From Lachnospiraceae bacterium (GTDB lineage: Bacteria; Bacillota; Clostridia; Lachnospirales; Anaerotignaceae), in NCBI GenBank assembly GCA_019422065.1, contig JAHZEA010000005.1:49698-113697 (forward strand): a stretch of 64,000 nt of DNA, written 5' to 3'. The notes under the pieces were generated by a model. It was not told the DNA's origin. It made no database searches and saw only the letters and a program-made list of their open reading frames with translations. A program made the position numbers and the translations under genes. The first letter of the stretch is position 1, and every line of letters begins with the position of its first letter. Shown here in pieces: positions 26,109 to 35,678 of the stretch.

Positions 26109-26518
26109 GACCATTCCTCCCACCACAATTTACTATAAACAAATAAAACTTAGTTGTGTTTATATAACATGGGATTAAGATATAGGATTTCAATATCCAT
26201 AAACATAAAAAGTATATATAGACTAAATTTTCATATTAAATAAATATAAATAACAATATTTGAGGGAAACATTATTATAGAAATGTGTTAATTATATCAT
26301 AAGTATTAAGTTGTGTGCAATATTACACATGTTGTATATATTTGTATATTTATATAAAAACAGTTTTCAAAAAAATTACACTTAGTAATCAAAAACTATA
26401 AACCATAATAATTTCAAACTTTTATACTGTGTAATTAACATATAAATATTTAAAGCTTTTAATTCTTACAAACAAAAAAGACATAACATCACATTTTTAG
26501 TAATGTTACGCCATTTTA
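26109..26518. other. AT-rich gap upstream of the LytTR gene
   Basis: About 400 bases without an open frame. The related words CTTAGTTGTGTTTA (near 26150) and TTAAGTTGTGTGCA (near 26310) recur, together with several ACAC/GTGT half-sites. They may be regulator half-sites but are too loose to call. The promoter of the regulator-kinase pair must lie here. Confidence 0.4.
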
Positions 26519-26842
26519 TTATCTTTCAATATTAATTTGTGAAGTTAAATTAGATTTTTTTCTTCTTCTGCGAAAAAAGAAATAAATAAGCAAATATATA
26601 ACTGTACAAATATTCCCCTTGCACATCACAACCAAAGCAGTATAAATACCATCTCTTATAACTAATATACTTAAAAACAAAATAAAAATAAATGAAGCCG
26701 CGGGCAAAATTAATCCAGCCCATGGATTTTTCATATTACTTAGAAATCCCTGCAAAACAAAGCTCCCAATAAATATAAGTATCAAAGCAGAGAGTGCAAA
26801 TAAAATAAAAACTAATAATACTATTAAAGTCATAAAAGCCAT
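26519..26842 (-). CDS. Small membrane protein, unknown
   Basis: The 107-residue protein has three hydrophobic helices (about 4-31, 40-63, 68-88), then a strongly basic stretch (FFRRRRKK) and a hydrophilic tail. An AGAGG site precedes the ATG. It lies between the intact two-component pair and the second kinase on the same strand. I recognise no family. A role as a membrane signal partner for one of the kinases is possible only from position. Confidence 0.6.
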   Translation of the reverse strand: MAFMTLIVLLVFILFALSALILIFIGSFVLQGFLSNMKNPWAGLILPAASFIFILFLSILVIRDGIYTALVVMCKGNICTVIYLLIYFFFRRRRKKSNLTSQINIER

Positions 26843-27012
26843 ACTATTAAACCTCTATTTATTTCCGGCATTACCCCGCCATCAATTTATTGTTTAAAAT
26901 GTATTCTTCGGCTGCTTACAGTTATTTGTTAATTATTTTTAGTTGCATAATTTATATTGGGAGTATTATTTTGCATAAAATTTAAAAAATATGTGACAAT
27001 TGTATCTAATAG

Positions 27013-28287
27013 TTAAGGAAACACAATGCAAACGGAACAAATTTGGTTTACAACCTTATAACTAACCTGCCCGTGGTAGATTTCACATACATTCAATATA
27101 CTCAATATACCGATACCCTTGTTTTTGGGAATTCCGTCTGCTAATTCCAACAGTCCATCAAAAGTATTTTCGCAAACAATCATAAATCTAAGGTTATTTG
27201 TTGCCAAATAAAGTGTAGTCATTTTGTTTTCATTGGCAGATTTTTCGCTGGCGTGCAAAGCATTTTCAAGAAGATTACCTAACATAGAAACCATGTCAAT
27301 GTCTTTCATTTTCAAATCCTCATTCAGCTGACATTTAACTGAAAAGGCGATGTTTTTTTCTTCAAACAGTGCAGCATAGGACGAAAGAATGTTGTTGATA
27401 ACGGCATTTTGGCAATATCTTTTTTGAGATAAGCTCAAAACCGCTTTATCGTATTCCTCAATATAATCTAATGCCGCTTTTGGATTTCCTGAATCAATAA
27501 GGTTTGCCAGATGAAGCATATGATGTCGTACATCATGGCGGAACTGGCTGTTTTTCTCCTCAGAACGTTCATAATTTTTAATCTGGTCCATCAAAAACTT
27601 GCTGTGCAATTTCACCTGATTAGTCTCAGCACAGGCATTCATATAGTTGATGGTATAAATCATAACCACATACAAGCCAAAAGTCACTACCAAAAGCAAC
27701 AAAAAAATGACAACATCATAAGAATGATAATTCCAAACATTTGTGCCAACAGCTAGCCAAACACTGTGGAGACAAAAAAACAAAATACTGACAGCACACA
27801 GTGGAATCCATTGTTTTTTGTCATAAGCGCGGACTTTTAAAATTCTTTTTTTTACCCAATATATATAAGGAATCAGTGCGCCAAAATGCAAAAATGTCCG
27901 AATGCTGATTCCTACCCAATAATAAAGTGGCTCTGTAGGAGAACTCAAACATGACGCAATTAAATAAGACAAATTGTGTGTAATACAGAAAAAAATGTAG
28001 TATGTAAAAATCAAAAACAGTTTTTTAAAAAAATATCCCTTGGAAAGTATGAAAAAAGATGTACTAACAATTACAAACGCTACAAAAAAAGTCACTGTAA
28101 CTTTTTGATTGATATTTCCATCATACGCAAAACAAAAACAAAAGCAAAGAAGCGTAACCAATACGTCAATAGAAAAATATATACACTCGGATAAGCGTTT
28201 GTTCAGTTTATTATCATATAAGTTCAAACACCATAAAGAATGTGCAAAAAAAATAAGACTAAGCCCAATCATATTATATACTGTCAT
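27013..28287 (-). CDS. Second GHKL-domain sensor histidine kinase, paralogue of the first
   Basis: The 424-residue protein is colinear with the kinase at 23937-25211. Both have the same length, the segment GTNVWNY, His251 in FRHDVRHHMLH, the N box NLLENALHAS and a G box KGIGILSIL. Helices cover residues 1-215. Divergence is much greater in the sensor half. It has AGAAGGA before the ATG and a good promoter 170 bases upstream. Its cognate regulator gene is reduced to a fragment at 28359-28457, so the kinase is probably an orphan that may cross-talk with the neighbouring LytTR regulator. Confidence 0.9.
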   Translation of the reverse strand: MTVYNMIGLSLIFFAHSLWCLNLYDNKLNKRLSECIYFSIDVLVTLLCFCFCFAYDGNINQKVTVTFFVAFVIVSTSFFILSKGYFFKKLFLIFTYYIFFCITHNLSYLIASCLSSPTEPLYYWVGISIRTFLHFGALIPYIYWVKKRILKVRAYDKKQWIPLCAVSILFFCLHSVWLAVGTNVWNYHSYDVVIFLLLLVVTFGLYVVMIYTINYMNACAETNQVKLHSKFLMDQIKNYERSEEKNSQFRHDVRHHMLHLANLIDSGNPKAALDYIEEYDKAVLSLSQKRYCQNAVINNILSSYAALFEEKNIAFSVKCQLNEDLKMKDIDMVSMLGNLLENALHASEKSANENKMTTLYLATNNLRFMIVCENTFDGLLELADGIPKNKGIGILSILNVCEIYHGQVSYKVVNQICSVCIVFP

Positions 28288-28358
28288 CTATATTCCTTCT
28301 TTGCTATTTTCATAACCAAAACACATTTTTGATGAAAAAAGATAATAGGTTTCGGGCA

Positions 28359-28457
28359 TTAACTTAAGCTGACTAATAAGAATTGTGATTGTGACCCATT
28401 AGTTAAAATAAAATCTTCTTTCACATCGACAATATAATTACAATGAAATAACCCGAC
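28359..28457 (-). pseudogene. Fragment of a LytTR response regulator
   Basis: The minus-strand translation from 28457 reads FHCNYIVDVKEDFILTNGSQ and ends at a stop at 28359. It aligns with CHQSFLVNMSYIADVAEDFILKDGTR of the intact LytTR regulator, with 11 of 15 residues identical over YI-DV-EDFIL--G. The receiver domain, most of the DNA-binding domain and the C terminus are missing. Its place upstream of the second kinase mirrors the regulator-kinase order of the intact pair. This indicates a duplicated pair in which the regulator was deleted. Confidence 0.7.
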
Positions 28458-28459
28458 TA

Positions 28460-28489
28460 ATTATACCATAATAGTAAATGTATATCCAA
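28460..28489 (-). promoter_or_regulatory. Promoter upstream of the second kinase
   Basis: On the minus strand TTGGAT (28489-28484) and TATAAT (28465-28460) are 18 bases apart. The transcript would start inside the regulator fragment and run into the kinase gene. Confidence 0.6.
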
Positions 28490-28605
28490 TGAATTTCCGA
28501 TTTTTACTTTAATGGCCATCAAAACAGAAAAATTCATTTGCAAAATGATTAACTGTATAACATATGGATTTTTTGCTATATCATCATTGCCAAACATAGC
28601 AAAAC

Positions 28606-28643
28606 AAAAAGACCGTTGGGTATTTGTACCCTTACGGTCTTTT
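28606..28643 (-). terminator. Intrinsic terminator after lepA
   Basis: AAAAGACCGT pairs with ACGGTCTTTT, and an inner GGGTA/TACCC stem extends it. On the minus strand TTTTTG follows. It lies 39 bases past the lepA stop. Confidence 0.85.
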
Positions 28644-28681
28644 ATTTATTCCAGCATTTTTCAATGACTTTAGTTGCTTTT

Positions 28682-30496
28682 TTATTCTTCTTCCAGCCTA
28701 AGAACACTCATAAACGCCTCTTGCGGCACTTCTACACTGCCCACCTGACGCATACGTTTTTTGCCTTCCTTCTGTTTTTCAAGAAGCTTTCTCTTTCTTG
28801 AAATATCGCCGCCGTAGCATTTGGCCAATACGTCTTTACGCATAGCGCCTACAGTTGTTCTGGCTACTATTTTGCTTCCAATACTTGCCTGAATAGGAAT
28901 TTCAAAAAGATGTCTTGGTATTTCTGTTTTAAGCTTTTCACAAATCTTACGGCCTCTTTCAACGGCTGAGCCTTTAAACACAATAAACGAAAGTGCGTCT
29001 ACAAGCTCTCTGTTTACAAGTATGTCCAGCTTAACAAGCTCAGATTCCTGATAGCCCTCAAGACTGTAGTCAAATGACGCATAACCACGGCTTCTTGATT
29101 TAAGAACATCAAAAAAGTCATATATAATCTCGTTAAGAGGTATGTGGTAAATAAGCATAGCTCTAGTGTCGTCAAGATATTCCATGCTTTCGTACACACC
29201 TCGCCTCTGCTGGCAAAGCTCCATTATAGCGCCTATATAGTCCTTTGGCAGTATAATTTCAGCTTTAACAACAGGCTCCTCCATTTTAAGTATCCTAGCC
29301 GGGTCAGGCATATTGCTTGGATTGCTTATTTCCATTACAGTTCCGTCTGTAAGGTATATTTTATAAATAACGCTTGGGGCAGTTGTTACCAAATCAAGAT
29401 TAAACTCTCTTTCAAGTCTTTCCTGTATAATTTCCAAATGCAGAAGTCCTAAAAAGCCGCATCTAAAGCCAAAGCCCAAAGCAACCGATGTTTCCGGTTC
29501 AAAAAACAGTGACGCGTCATTAAGCTGAAGCTTTTCAAGAGCATCTTTAAGCTCCGGATACTTTGCACCATCTGCCGGGAAAATACCACAGTAAACCATA
29601 GGGTTTGCTTTTTTATAACCCGGGAAAGGCTCCGGTGTAGGGTTATTGGCTTCTGTAACAGTATCACCAACACGTGTATCTGCCACGTTTTTAATACTTG
29701 CTGTAAGGTATCCTACATCACCGGCTTTAAGCTCAGCACAAGGAACAAGTTTGCCCGGATTAAAATATCCCACTTCTACTATCTCAAATTCTTTGCCGGT
29801 AGCCATCATGCGCACTTTTGTACCCTTTTTAACTGTACCGTCAAAAACACGCATTATAACTATAACGCCTTTGTATGGGTCATAAACAGAGTCAAATATA
29901 AGCGCTTTTAAAGGCGCGTTTTCGTCACCCTTAGGTGCTGGTATATCTGTTACAACTCTTTCAAGAACTTCTTCTATGTTAACACCGTTTTTGGCAGAAA
30001 TTCTAGGCGCGTCCTCTGCCGGTATGCCTATAATGTCTTCTATTTCTTTAATAGCCATTTCCGGGTTTGCACTTGGAAGGTCTATTTTATTAATTACAGG
30101 CAGTATTTCAAGGTTATTATCTATAGCTAAATATACATTAGCCAATGTTTGAGCCTCAACACCCTGTGCCGCGTCTACAATAAGTATTGCGCCTTCGCAA
30201 GCCGCAAGAGAGCGTGAAACCTCGTAATTAAAGTCAACATGACCCGGGGTATCTATAAGGTTAAATATATATTCCTCACCGTCGGAAGATTTATGCACAA
30301 GCCTTACAGCCTGTGATTTTATTGTTATTCCTCTTTCCCGCTCAATATCCATGTTGTCAAGTATCTGTTCCTGCATTTCTCTTTCTGTAAGAAGGCCTGT
30401 TTTTTGTATCAGCCTGTCTGCCAGTGTACTTTTGCCATGGTCAATATGCGCCACTATACAAAAATTTCGTATTTTCTCCTGTCTTGATAAAGACAT
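28682..30496 (-). CDS. lepA: Elongation factor 4 (LepA)
   Basis: LepA is a ribosome-bound translational GTPase that back-translocates or remodels stalled ribosomes. The 604-residue protein has G1 AHIDHGKS, G2 with ERGITIKSQ, G3 DTPGHVDF and G4 NKIDLPSA. EF-G-like domains II, III and V follow, then the LepA-specific C-terminal domain ending in VPQEAFMSVLRLEEE. Length and motifs are standard. The ATG follows GGAGG (AAGTTTGGAGGAAAGTAC region). spoIIP lies upstream on the same strand. Confidence 0.97.
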   Translation of the reverse strand: MSLSRQEKIRNFCIVAHIDHGKSTLADRLIQKTGLLTEREMQEQILDNMDIERERGITIKSQAVRLVHKSSDGEEYIFNLIDTPGHVDFNYEVSRSLAACEGAILIVDAAQGVEAQTLANVYLAIDNNLEILPVINKIDLPSANPEMAIKEIEDIIGIPAEDAPRISAKNGVNIEEVLERVVTDIPAPKGDENAPLKALIFDSVYDPYKGVIVIMRVFDGTVKKGTKVRMMATGKEFEIVEVGYFNPGKLVPCAELKAGDVGYLTASIKNVADTRVGDTVTEANNPTPEPFPGYKKANPMVYCGIFPADGAKYPELKDALEKLQLNDASLFFEPETSVALGFGFRCGFLGLLHLEIIQERLEREFNLDLVTTAPSVIYKIYLTDGTVMEISNPSNMPDPARILKMEEPVVKAEIILPKDYIGAIMELCQQRRGVYESMEYLDDTRAMLIYHIPLNEIIYDFFDVLKSRSRGYASFDYSLEGYQESELVKLDILVNRELVDALSFIVFKGSAVERGRKICEKLKTEIPRHLFEIPIQASIGSKIVARTTVGAMRKDVLAKCYGGDISRKRKLLEKQKEGKKRMRQVGSVEVPQEAFMSVLRLEEE

Positions 30497-30579
30497 GTAC
30501 TTTCCTCCAAACTTATAAATGTAAATTAAGGCATAAGCCGTTCTTATTGTACTATATCTGAATGATTATAACAAAAATA

Positions 30580-31539
30580 TCAGTTTTCTTCAAGGCTGTT
30601 AAAAAGTGCCGCCGCAAAAACATCAAGTGAGTTTTCCGCTTCCTGTAATGTGTTCTGCTCGTTTCCTAATTCCAAAAGGAATGAGCAAGGCATGTTATTT
30701 AAGCTGTATCTGTAAGGTTTAATATATATGTTTTTCATAACTGACGGCGCCAAAGAGTCCATAGAAGTTTTAAGTGCGTAGCTATATGCTAAATTTTGGG
30801 CTATATATGGATTTTCAACACCGGCGTCGGCCTTTTGCCCGTTTTCATTAAGGGCACATACGCCGTTTACAAGCATAAGCCTTGCCGCTTCGTTTCCGTT
30901 ATAATTTACAGTATCTTTTCCATTGCTTCCTGCACTGTCACGGTGAATATCAATAATAACTTTAATATCCGGATATTTGCTTAAAAGCTTTTGAATGCCT
31001 TCCCCGCTTCTTTCATAACTGCCGTCTGTTGTAACTGTTCCGTCTACATTATCATATACCGAAACATCATGAACTACTCCCACTCCATAATTTTCAGATA
31101 TAATCTCTGCCAGTTTATCCCCTGCCTCTTTAACAGTTCCGCTTGAGCCTCCGTTGCCGTCTGAATAACTTTCGCTTGCATGGGTATGTAATATAAGTAT
31201 TTCCGGTGAGCCGTCTTTTTTAAATGATATTTTTTGAAAATTATTAGTTAAATTATTTGTATCAAGCAAGCCGTTTTCAATATAAGCTCCGCTTTCTACC
31301 GAAAAAACGCTTGCTCCGTTATATTCCTGATAATTGTTGTTACTTTCATTAAAAAATATATGGTTTTTAACTCCGTATAAAATTATAATAGCGCCTAAAA
31401 CTAAAAAAGTCTTTTTATTTATTGTTATGCCTTTTTGTTTGCGGCTGTAAGTATATTTTTTTCTTGTGTAGTTATTACGGCCTGTCCTGTTTTTTCTCTT
31501 AATGTGAATAGGTAGCTTTATTGTTTTAAATAAAAGCAT
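30580..31539 (-). CDS. spoIIP: Stage II sporulation protein P
   Basis: SpoIIP is a membrane-anchored peptidoglycan amidase/endopeptidase that, with SpoIID and SpoIIM, thins the septal wall during engulfment. The protein has about 319 residues with a basic N terminus and one membrane helix (about 45-62). The zinc amidase domain carries HTHASESYSD, IIDIHRDS and the catalytic-type Glu in FLLELGNEQN. The ATG at 31539 is chosen because GGAGGCGG lies eight bases upstream. It shows the host forms endospores. spoIIP-lepA is a common order (gpr-spoIIP-lepA in Bacillus); gpr is not next to it here. Confidence 0.95.
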   Translation of the reverse strand: MLLFKTIKLPIHIKRKNRTGRNNYTRKKYTYSRKQKGITINKKTFLVLGAIIILYGVKNHIFFNESNNNYQEYNGASVFSVESGAYIENGLLDTNNLTNNFQKISFKKDGSPEILILHTHASESYSDGNGGSSGTVKEAGDKLAEIISENYGVGVVHDVSVYDNVDGTVTTDGSYERSGEGIQKLLSKYPDIKVIIDIHRDSAGSNGKDTVNYNGNEAARLMLVNGVCALNENGQKADAGVENPYIAQNLAYSYALKTSMDSLAPSVMKNIYIKPYRYSLNNMPCSFLLELGNEQNTLQEAENSLDVFAAALFNSLEEN

Positions 31540-31612
31540 TTTACCGCCTCCGTTTTTTGTTTTCAAATTTTAGTATAAGCTGTATACTATATATTAAAGG
31601 AGGCGCAAATTT

Positions 31613-32917
31613 ATGAATACTGTTGATATTATTACTAAAAAAAGAGATAAATATAGTTTAACTCAAGACGAAATAGAATATATGGTAGCAGGTGCTGTAG
31701 ACGGCTCTATACCTGATTATCAGCTTTCAGCATTTTTAATGGCGTCTTTTATAAACGGCCTTAATGACGAAGAAACTTTTTATATTACAAAAGCCATGCT
31801 CCAAAGCGGCAAAATACTTGATTTTTCCGATATTGACGGAATAAAAACTGATAAACACTCTACTGGCGGTGTTGGAGATACCACAACACTTATACTTGCT
31901 CCTGCTGTTGCTTCTTTAGGTGTGCCTGTTATTAAAATGAGCGGCCGCGGACTTGGTTTTTCCGGCGGCACAATAGACAAGCTTTCGGCAATACCAGGCT
32001 TTTCAACTGAAATTTCTGTGGAAAAAGCCAAAGAACTGGCTAAAAAAAGCGGCATTGTATTAATGGGTCAAAGCGAAAGTATTGCCCTTGCCGACAAAAT
32101 ATTTTATTCCCTGCGTGACGTTACAGGAACAGTCGAAAGCACATCACTAATTGTAAGCAGTATAATGTCCAAAAAACTGGCAACAGGCAGCGACGCCATA
32201 GTTTTTGATGTAAAATGCGGAAGCGGTGCTTTTATGAAGGATTTACAATCTGCCCGTACACTGGCTGATGACTTAATACAAATAGGAAAAAAATTCAATA
32301 AAAAGTGTATAGCCGTTATTTCTTCTATGAGCCAGCCTTTGGGCAACTATATAGGCAACAGCCTTGAGGTGTACGAGGCCATAGACGTGCTTAAGGGTAA
32401 AATAAAAGGCGATTTAAGATACACGTCTTCTATTTTAGGCGGTGCAATGCTTATGTGTGCAGGCAAAGCAAATGATATAGAATCAGGCGCAAAAATGATA
32501 GAAGAAGCCATTGACAGCGGCAAAGCACTTGATAAATTTAAAGAACTTGTTATTAATCAAGGCGGAAACCCTGAAATAATAAACGATTATTCGCTTATGC
32601 CTCTTTCTAAATATAGTATAGATGTTTTATCACCTAAAGACGGATATTTAAGCTCATTTAACACACATAAAATAGGCCTTACTTCTGTAGAAACTGGCGC
32701 TGGAAGAAAACAGAAAACAGACAACATAGATTTAGGAGCCGGCATTAAGCTTAACTGCCGAATAGGCGATTACCTGAAAAAAGGCGATATTGTGGCAACT
32801 CTCTATTCCAAAGACGAAACACGCCTTAAAAATGCTGCCGAAATGTTCAGCAGCTCTTTTGAGCTTTCAGACTCTAAACCGGAAATACCAAAGCTTATAC
32901 TGGACATAATAGAATAA
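31613..32917 (+). CDS. pdp: Pyrimidine-nucleoside phosphorylase
   Basis: The enzyme cleaves thymidine, uridine and deoxyuridine with phosphate to give the base and (deoxy)ribose-1-phosphate. The 434-residue protein has the family signature SGRGLGFSGGTIDKLSAIPG and the block DKHSTGGVGDTTTL near residue 83. It opens with VDIITKKRDKYSLTQDEIEYM. The ATG follows AAAGGAGG. deoB begins 18 bases after the stop, so deoxyribose-1-phosphate can be passed to the next step. Confidence 0.95.
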   Translation: MNTVDIITKKRDKYSLTQDEIEYMVAGAVDGSIPDYQLSAFLMASFINGLNDEETFYITKAMLQSGKILDFSDIDGIKTDKHSTGGVGDTTTLILAPAVASLGVPVIKMSGRGLGFSGGTIDKLSAIPGFSTEISVEKAKELAKKSGIVLMGQSESIALADKIFYSLRDVTGTVESTSLIVSSIMSKKLATGSDAIVFDVKCGSGAFMKDLQSARTLADDLIQIGKKFNKKCIAVISSMSQPLGNYIGNSLEVYEAIDVLKGKIKGDLRYTSSILGGAMLMCAGKANDIESGAKMIEEAIDSGKALDKFKELVINQGGNPEIINDYSLMPLSKYSIDVLSPKDGYLSSFNTHKIGLTSVETGAGRKQKTDNIDLGAGIKLNCRIGDYLKKGDIVATLYSKDETRLKNAAEMFSSSFELSDSKPEIPKLILDIIE

Positions 32918-32935
32918 ACAAAAGGAGCGATGTAT

Positions 32936-34114
32936 ATGAAAAGAGCAATTATAATAGTTCTTGACAGTGTTGGCATAGGCGAAATGCCTGATGCCGCAAA
33001 ATACGGCGATGAAGGCAGCAACACACTTGTTAATATAAAAAAAGCTCGGCCTGAAATGGATTTAAAAAATCTTTGCAGCCTTGGCCTTGGCAATATAGAC
33101 GGAAAAGATATAGAAATTTTGGGAAAGATAGAAAATCCTTCCGGCTGCTATGGCAAAATGGCAGAAGCCTCCAACGGCAAAGACACCACAACAGGCCATT
33201 GGGAAATGGCAGGCATTATAACCGAAAACCCTTTCCCTACATTTACAAAAACCGGCTTTCCTTACGAAGTTATGCGTCAGCTTGAAGAAGTAAACGGAGA
33301 TATGGGATTTTTAGGCAATCTTGCTGCTTCCGGTACTGAAATTATAAATATATTAGGTGATGAGCATGTTCGCACAGGCTTTCCTATTGTATACACATCA
33401 GCCGACAGTGTAATGCAGATAGCCGCTCACGAAGATATAGTTCCTGTTGAAAAGCTTTATGAAATATGCCAAAATGCAAGAAAAATACTTACCGGCCCTT
33501 ATGCCGTTGCAAGAGTTATAGCACGGCCTTTTACAGGTACAAGCGGAAATTATACCAGAACAAAAAACAGACGTGATTTTTCACTTGAGCCAACAGGAGA
33601 AACAATACTTGATGTGATATCATCCAAAGGCGAAGATGTTATTGCCATAGGCAAAATAGAGGACATTTTCCAGCACAGAGGCATAACTTTAGCCGACCAT
33701 ACAACAAACAATAACGACGGCATAGAAAAAACAATAGAATACATTAAAAAGCCTTCCAATGGACTTATATTTACAAACTTAGTTGATTTTGATATGGTTT
33801 ACGGCCACAGAAACGATATTGACGGATATAAAAAAGGCCTTGAATATTTCGACTCAAAGCTGCCTGAGATTTTAGACGCTCTTAATGACGATGACATGCT
33901 TTTTATTACAGCAGACCATGGCTGTGACCCTACAACACCAAGCACCGACCATTCAAGGGAATACGTTCCTATATTGTGCTATGGCAAAAAAGCAAAAAGC
34001 GGAATAAACTTAGGCACAAGAAGCACTTTTGCTGATTTAGGAAAAACAATTCTTGACTATCTTGAAATAAAAAACAGCCTGCCGGGAACATCATTTCTTA
34101 ATGAAATTATATAA
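32936..34114 (+). CDS. deoB: Phosphopentomutase
   Basis: DeoB converts (deoxy)ribose-1-phosphate to the 5-phosphate, linking nucleoside breakdown to central metabolism. The protein has about 392 residues with the alkaline-phosphatase-like metal sites: IIIVLDSVGIGEMPDA with the nucleophile region KDTTTGHWEM, and later ITADHGCDPTTPSTDHSRE. The second of two close ATGs (32936) is taken because it is eight bases from GGAG; the first is two bases away. It is co-transcribed with pdp. Confidence 0.95.
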   Translation: MKRAIIIVLDSVGIGEMPDAAKYGDEGSNTLVNIKKARPEMDLKNLCSLGLGNIDGKDIEILGKIENPSGCYGKMAEASNGKDTTTGHWEMAGIITENPFPTFTKTGFPYEVMRQLEEVNGDMGFLGNLAASGTEIINILGDEHVRTGFPIVYTSADSVMQIAAHEDIVPVEKLYEICQNARKILTGPYAVARVIARPFTGTSGNYTRTKNRRDFSLEPTGETILDVISSKGEDVIAIGKIEDIFQHRGITLADHTTNNNDGIEKTIEYIKKPSNGLIFTNLVDFDMVYGHRNDIDGYKKGLEYFDSKLPEILDALNDDDMLFITADHGCDPTTPSTDHSREYVPILCYGKKAKSGINLGTRSTFADLGKTILDYLEIKNSLPGTSFLNEII

Positions 34115-34125
34115 GGAGAAAAATA

Positions 34126-34296
34126 ATGGTTGAACGAATTAAAATTAAAGAAATAAAGGACTCCCCTGCTAATGGCATGTATATTACAAAAAAAGACGCC
34201 GGAATTATGCTTTTTTCATCTGCTATATTAATTGCACTTATAGCTGTTAAAACAAAGATTTCGACAGCTATAAAAATGTATTATCTATTAAAATAA
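34126..34296 (+). CDS. Small 56-residue membrane peptide after deoB
   Basis: An ATG seven bases after AAGGAG opens 56 codons. The peptide has a charged N-terminal half (VERIKIKEIKDSPANG), one hydrophobic helix (about 26-41, GIMLFSSAILIALIAV) and a basic end. It begins 12 bases after deoB and is probably read with it. No family is recognised. The good ribosome site and the single helix support a real small protein. Confidence 0.6.
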   Translation: MVERIKIKEIKDSPANGMYITKKDAGIMLFSSAILIALIAVKTKISTAIKMYYLLK

Positions 34297-34323
34297 GTCC
34301 TAAGACTAAAAAGAATAAAATTA

Positions 34324-34352
34324 TTGCGGTTTGCAATTTACTAAAGTATAAT
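34324..34352 (+). promoter_or_regulatory. Promoter of ychF
   Basis: TTGCGG (34324-34329) and TATAAT (34347-34352) are 17 bases apart, 34 bases upstream of the ychF start. Confidence 0.6.
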
Positions 34353-34385
34353 AGTTTTTAGTATTTTCACGAAAGGACGAGCATT

Positions 34386-35483
34386 ATGAAATTAGGTATC
34401 GTAGGACTTCCAAATGTAGGAAAGTCCACATTATTCAACTCTATGACACTTGGAAAGGCAGAGGCAGCAAACTACCCTTTCTGCACAATAGACCCTAACG
34501 TAGGCGTTGTTGCTGTGCCGGATAAACGTCTTGACAGGCTTACAGCACTTTATAACTCAGCAAAAACAACACCGGCTGTTATTGAATTTGTAGACATTGC
34601 CGGCCTTGTAAAAGGCGCAAGCAAAGGCGAAGGTTTAGGCAATAAGTTTTTAAGCCATATCCGCGAGGTTGACGCTATAGTGCATGTTGTGCGCTGTTTT
34701 GAAGATGCTAATGTTGTGCATGTAGACGGAAGCGTCGACCCAGTTAGAGATATTGAAACTATAAATCTTGAGCTTATATTCTCAGACCTTGAGATACTTG
34801 AAAGACGCATTGCAAAAACTACAAAAAGCCTTATGGGCAATAAATCACTTAAAAAGGAGCTTGATGTGCTTAAAAAGCTTCAGGAAGGCCTTGAAAAAGG
34901 CATATGCGCAAGAATGATTCCTTTTGACGACCCAGACGACGCAGCTTTTGTAGACACCCTTGACCTTCTTACATCAAAGCCAGTGCTCTATGCCGCAAAT
35001 GTAGCCGAAGACGACCTTGCTGACGACGGAGCTTCTAACGAAAACGTACAGGCAGTACGTGAGTACGCTGCAAAAGACGGTTCAGAGGTATTTGTGCTTT
35101 GTGCAAAAATAGAAGAAGAAATTTCAGAGCTTGACAACGATGAAAAAGAAGAATTTTTATCAGCTTTAGGCGTATCTTCCAGCGGCCTTGACAGACTTAT
35201 TAAAGCCAGCTACAAGCTCCTTGGTCTTATAAGCTATCTTACATCAGGCCCAGACGAAACAAGAGCATGGACTATTAAAAACGGAACAAAAGCACCTCAG
35301 GCTGCAGGTAAAATTCATACAGACTTTGAAAGAGGCTTTATCCGTGCCGAAGTTGTAGCATTTGACGACCTTGACAGACTTGGTTCAATGACAGCTGCAA
35401 AAGAGCAAGGTCTTGTGCGTTCTGAAGGTAAAGAATATGTTGTAAAAGACGGAGATGTTATACTTTTCAGATTTAACGTATAA
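34386..35483 (+). CDS. ychF: Redox-regulated ATPase YchF (OLA1 family)
   Basis: YchF is an Obg-family P-loop protein that prefers ATP and associates with ribosomes and the stress response. The 365-residue protein has G1 GLPNVGKSTLFN, G3 VDIAGLVKGASKGEGLGNKFL, an NxxE-type G4 (AANVAE) that explains ATP preference, a coiled-coil insert and a C-terminal TGS domain (EVVAFDDLDRLGSM...LVRSEGKEYVVKDGDV, given in parts). Length is standard. It is a single-gene unit. Confidence 0.96.
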   Translation: MKLGIVGLPNVGKSTLFNSMTLGKAEAANYPFCTIDPNVGVVAVPDKRLDRLTALYNSAKTTPAVIEFVDIAGLVKGASKGEGLGNKFLSHIREVDAIVHVVRCFEDANVVHVDGSVDPVRDIETINLELIFSDLEILERRIAKTTKSLMGNKSLKKELDVLKKLQEGLEKGICARMIPFDDPDDAAFVDTLDLLTSKPVLYAANVAEDDLADDGASNENVQAVREYAAKDGSEVFVLCAKIEEEISELDNDEKEEFLSALGVSSSGLDRLIKASYKLLGLISYLTSGPDETRAWTIKNGTKAPQAAGKIHTDFERGFIRAEVVAFDDLDRLGSMTAAKEQGLVRSEGKEYVVKDGDVILFRFNV

Positions 35484-35678
35484 AAAGAAACAATATTCTG
35501 ATACGTAATATTGCTACATTTTATTTGTTTAAACGTGTTATAATTTGTATATATGCACAATTTTTTATGAACAAAATTCTATTTAGGAAAATGCAGTGAC
35601 TGTAATATAATTTACTTAAAAGTTGTAAAATATTATTAAAAGGTAAGTGGCGTATTTATGTGATGGGGAGTGATTTTA

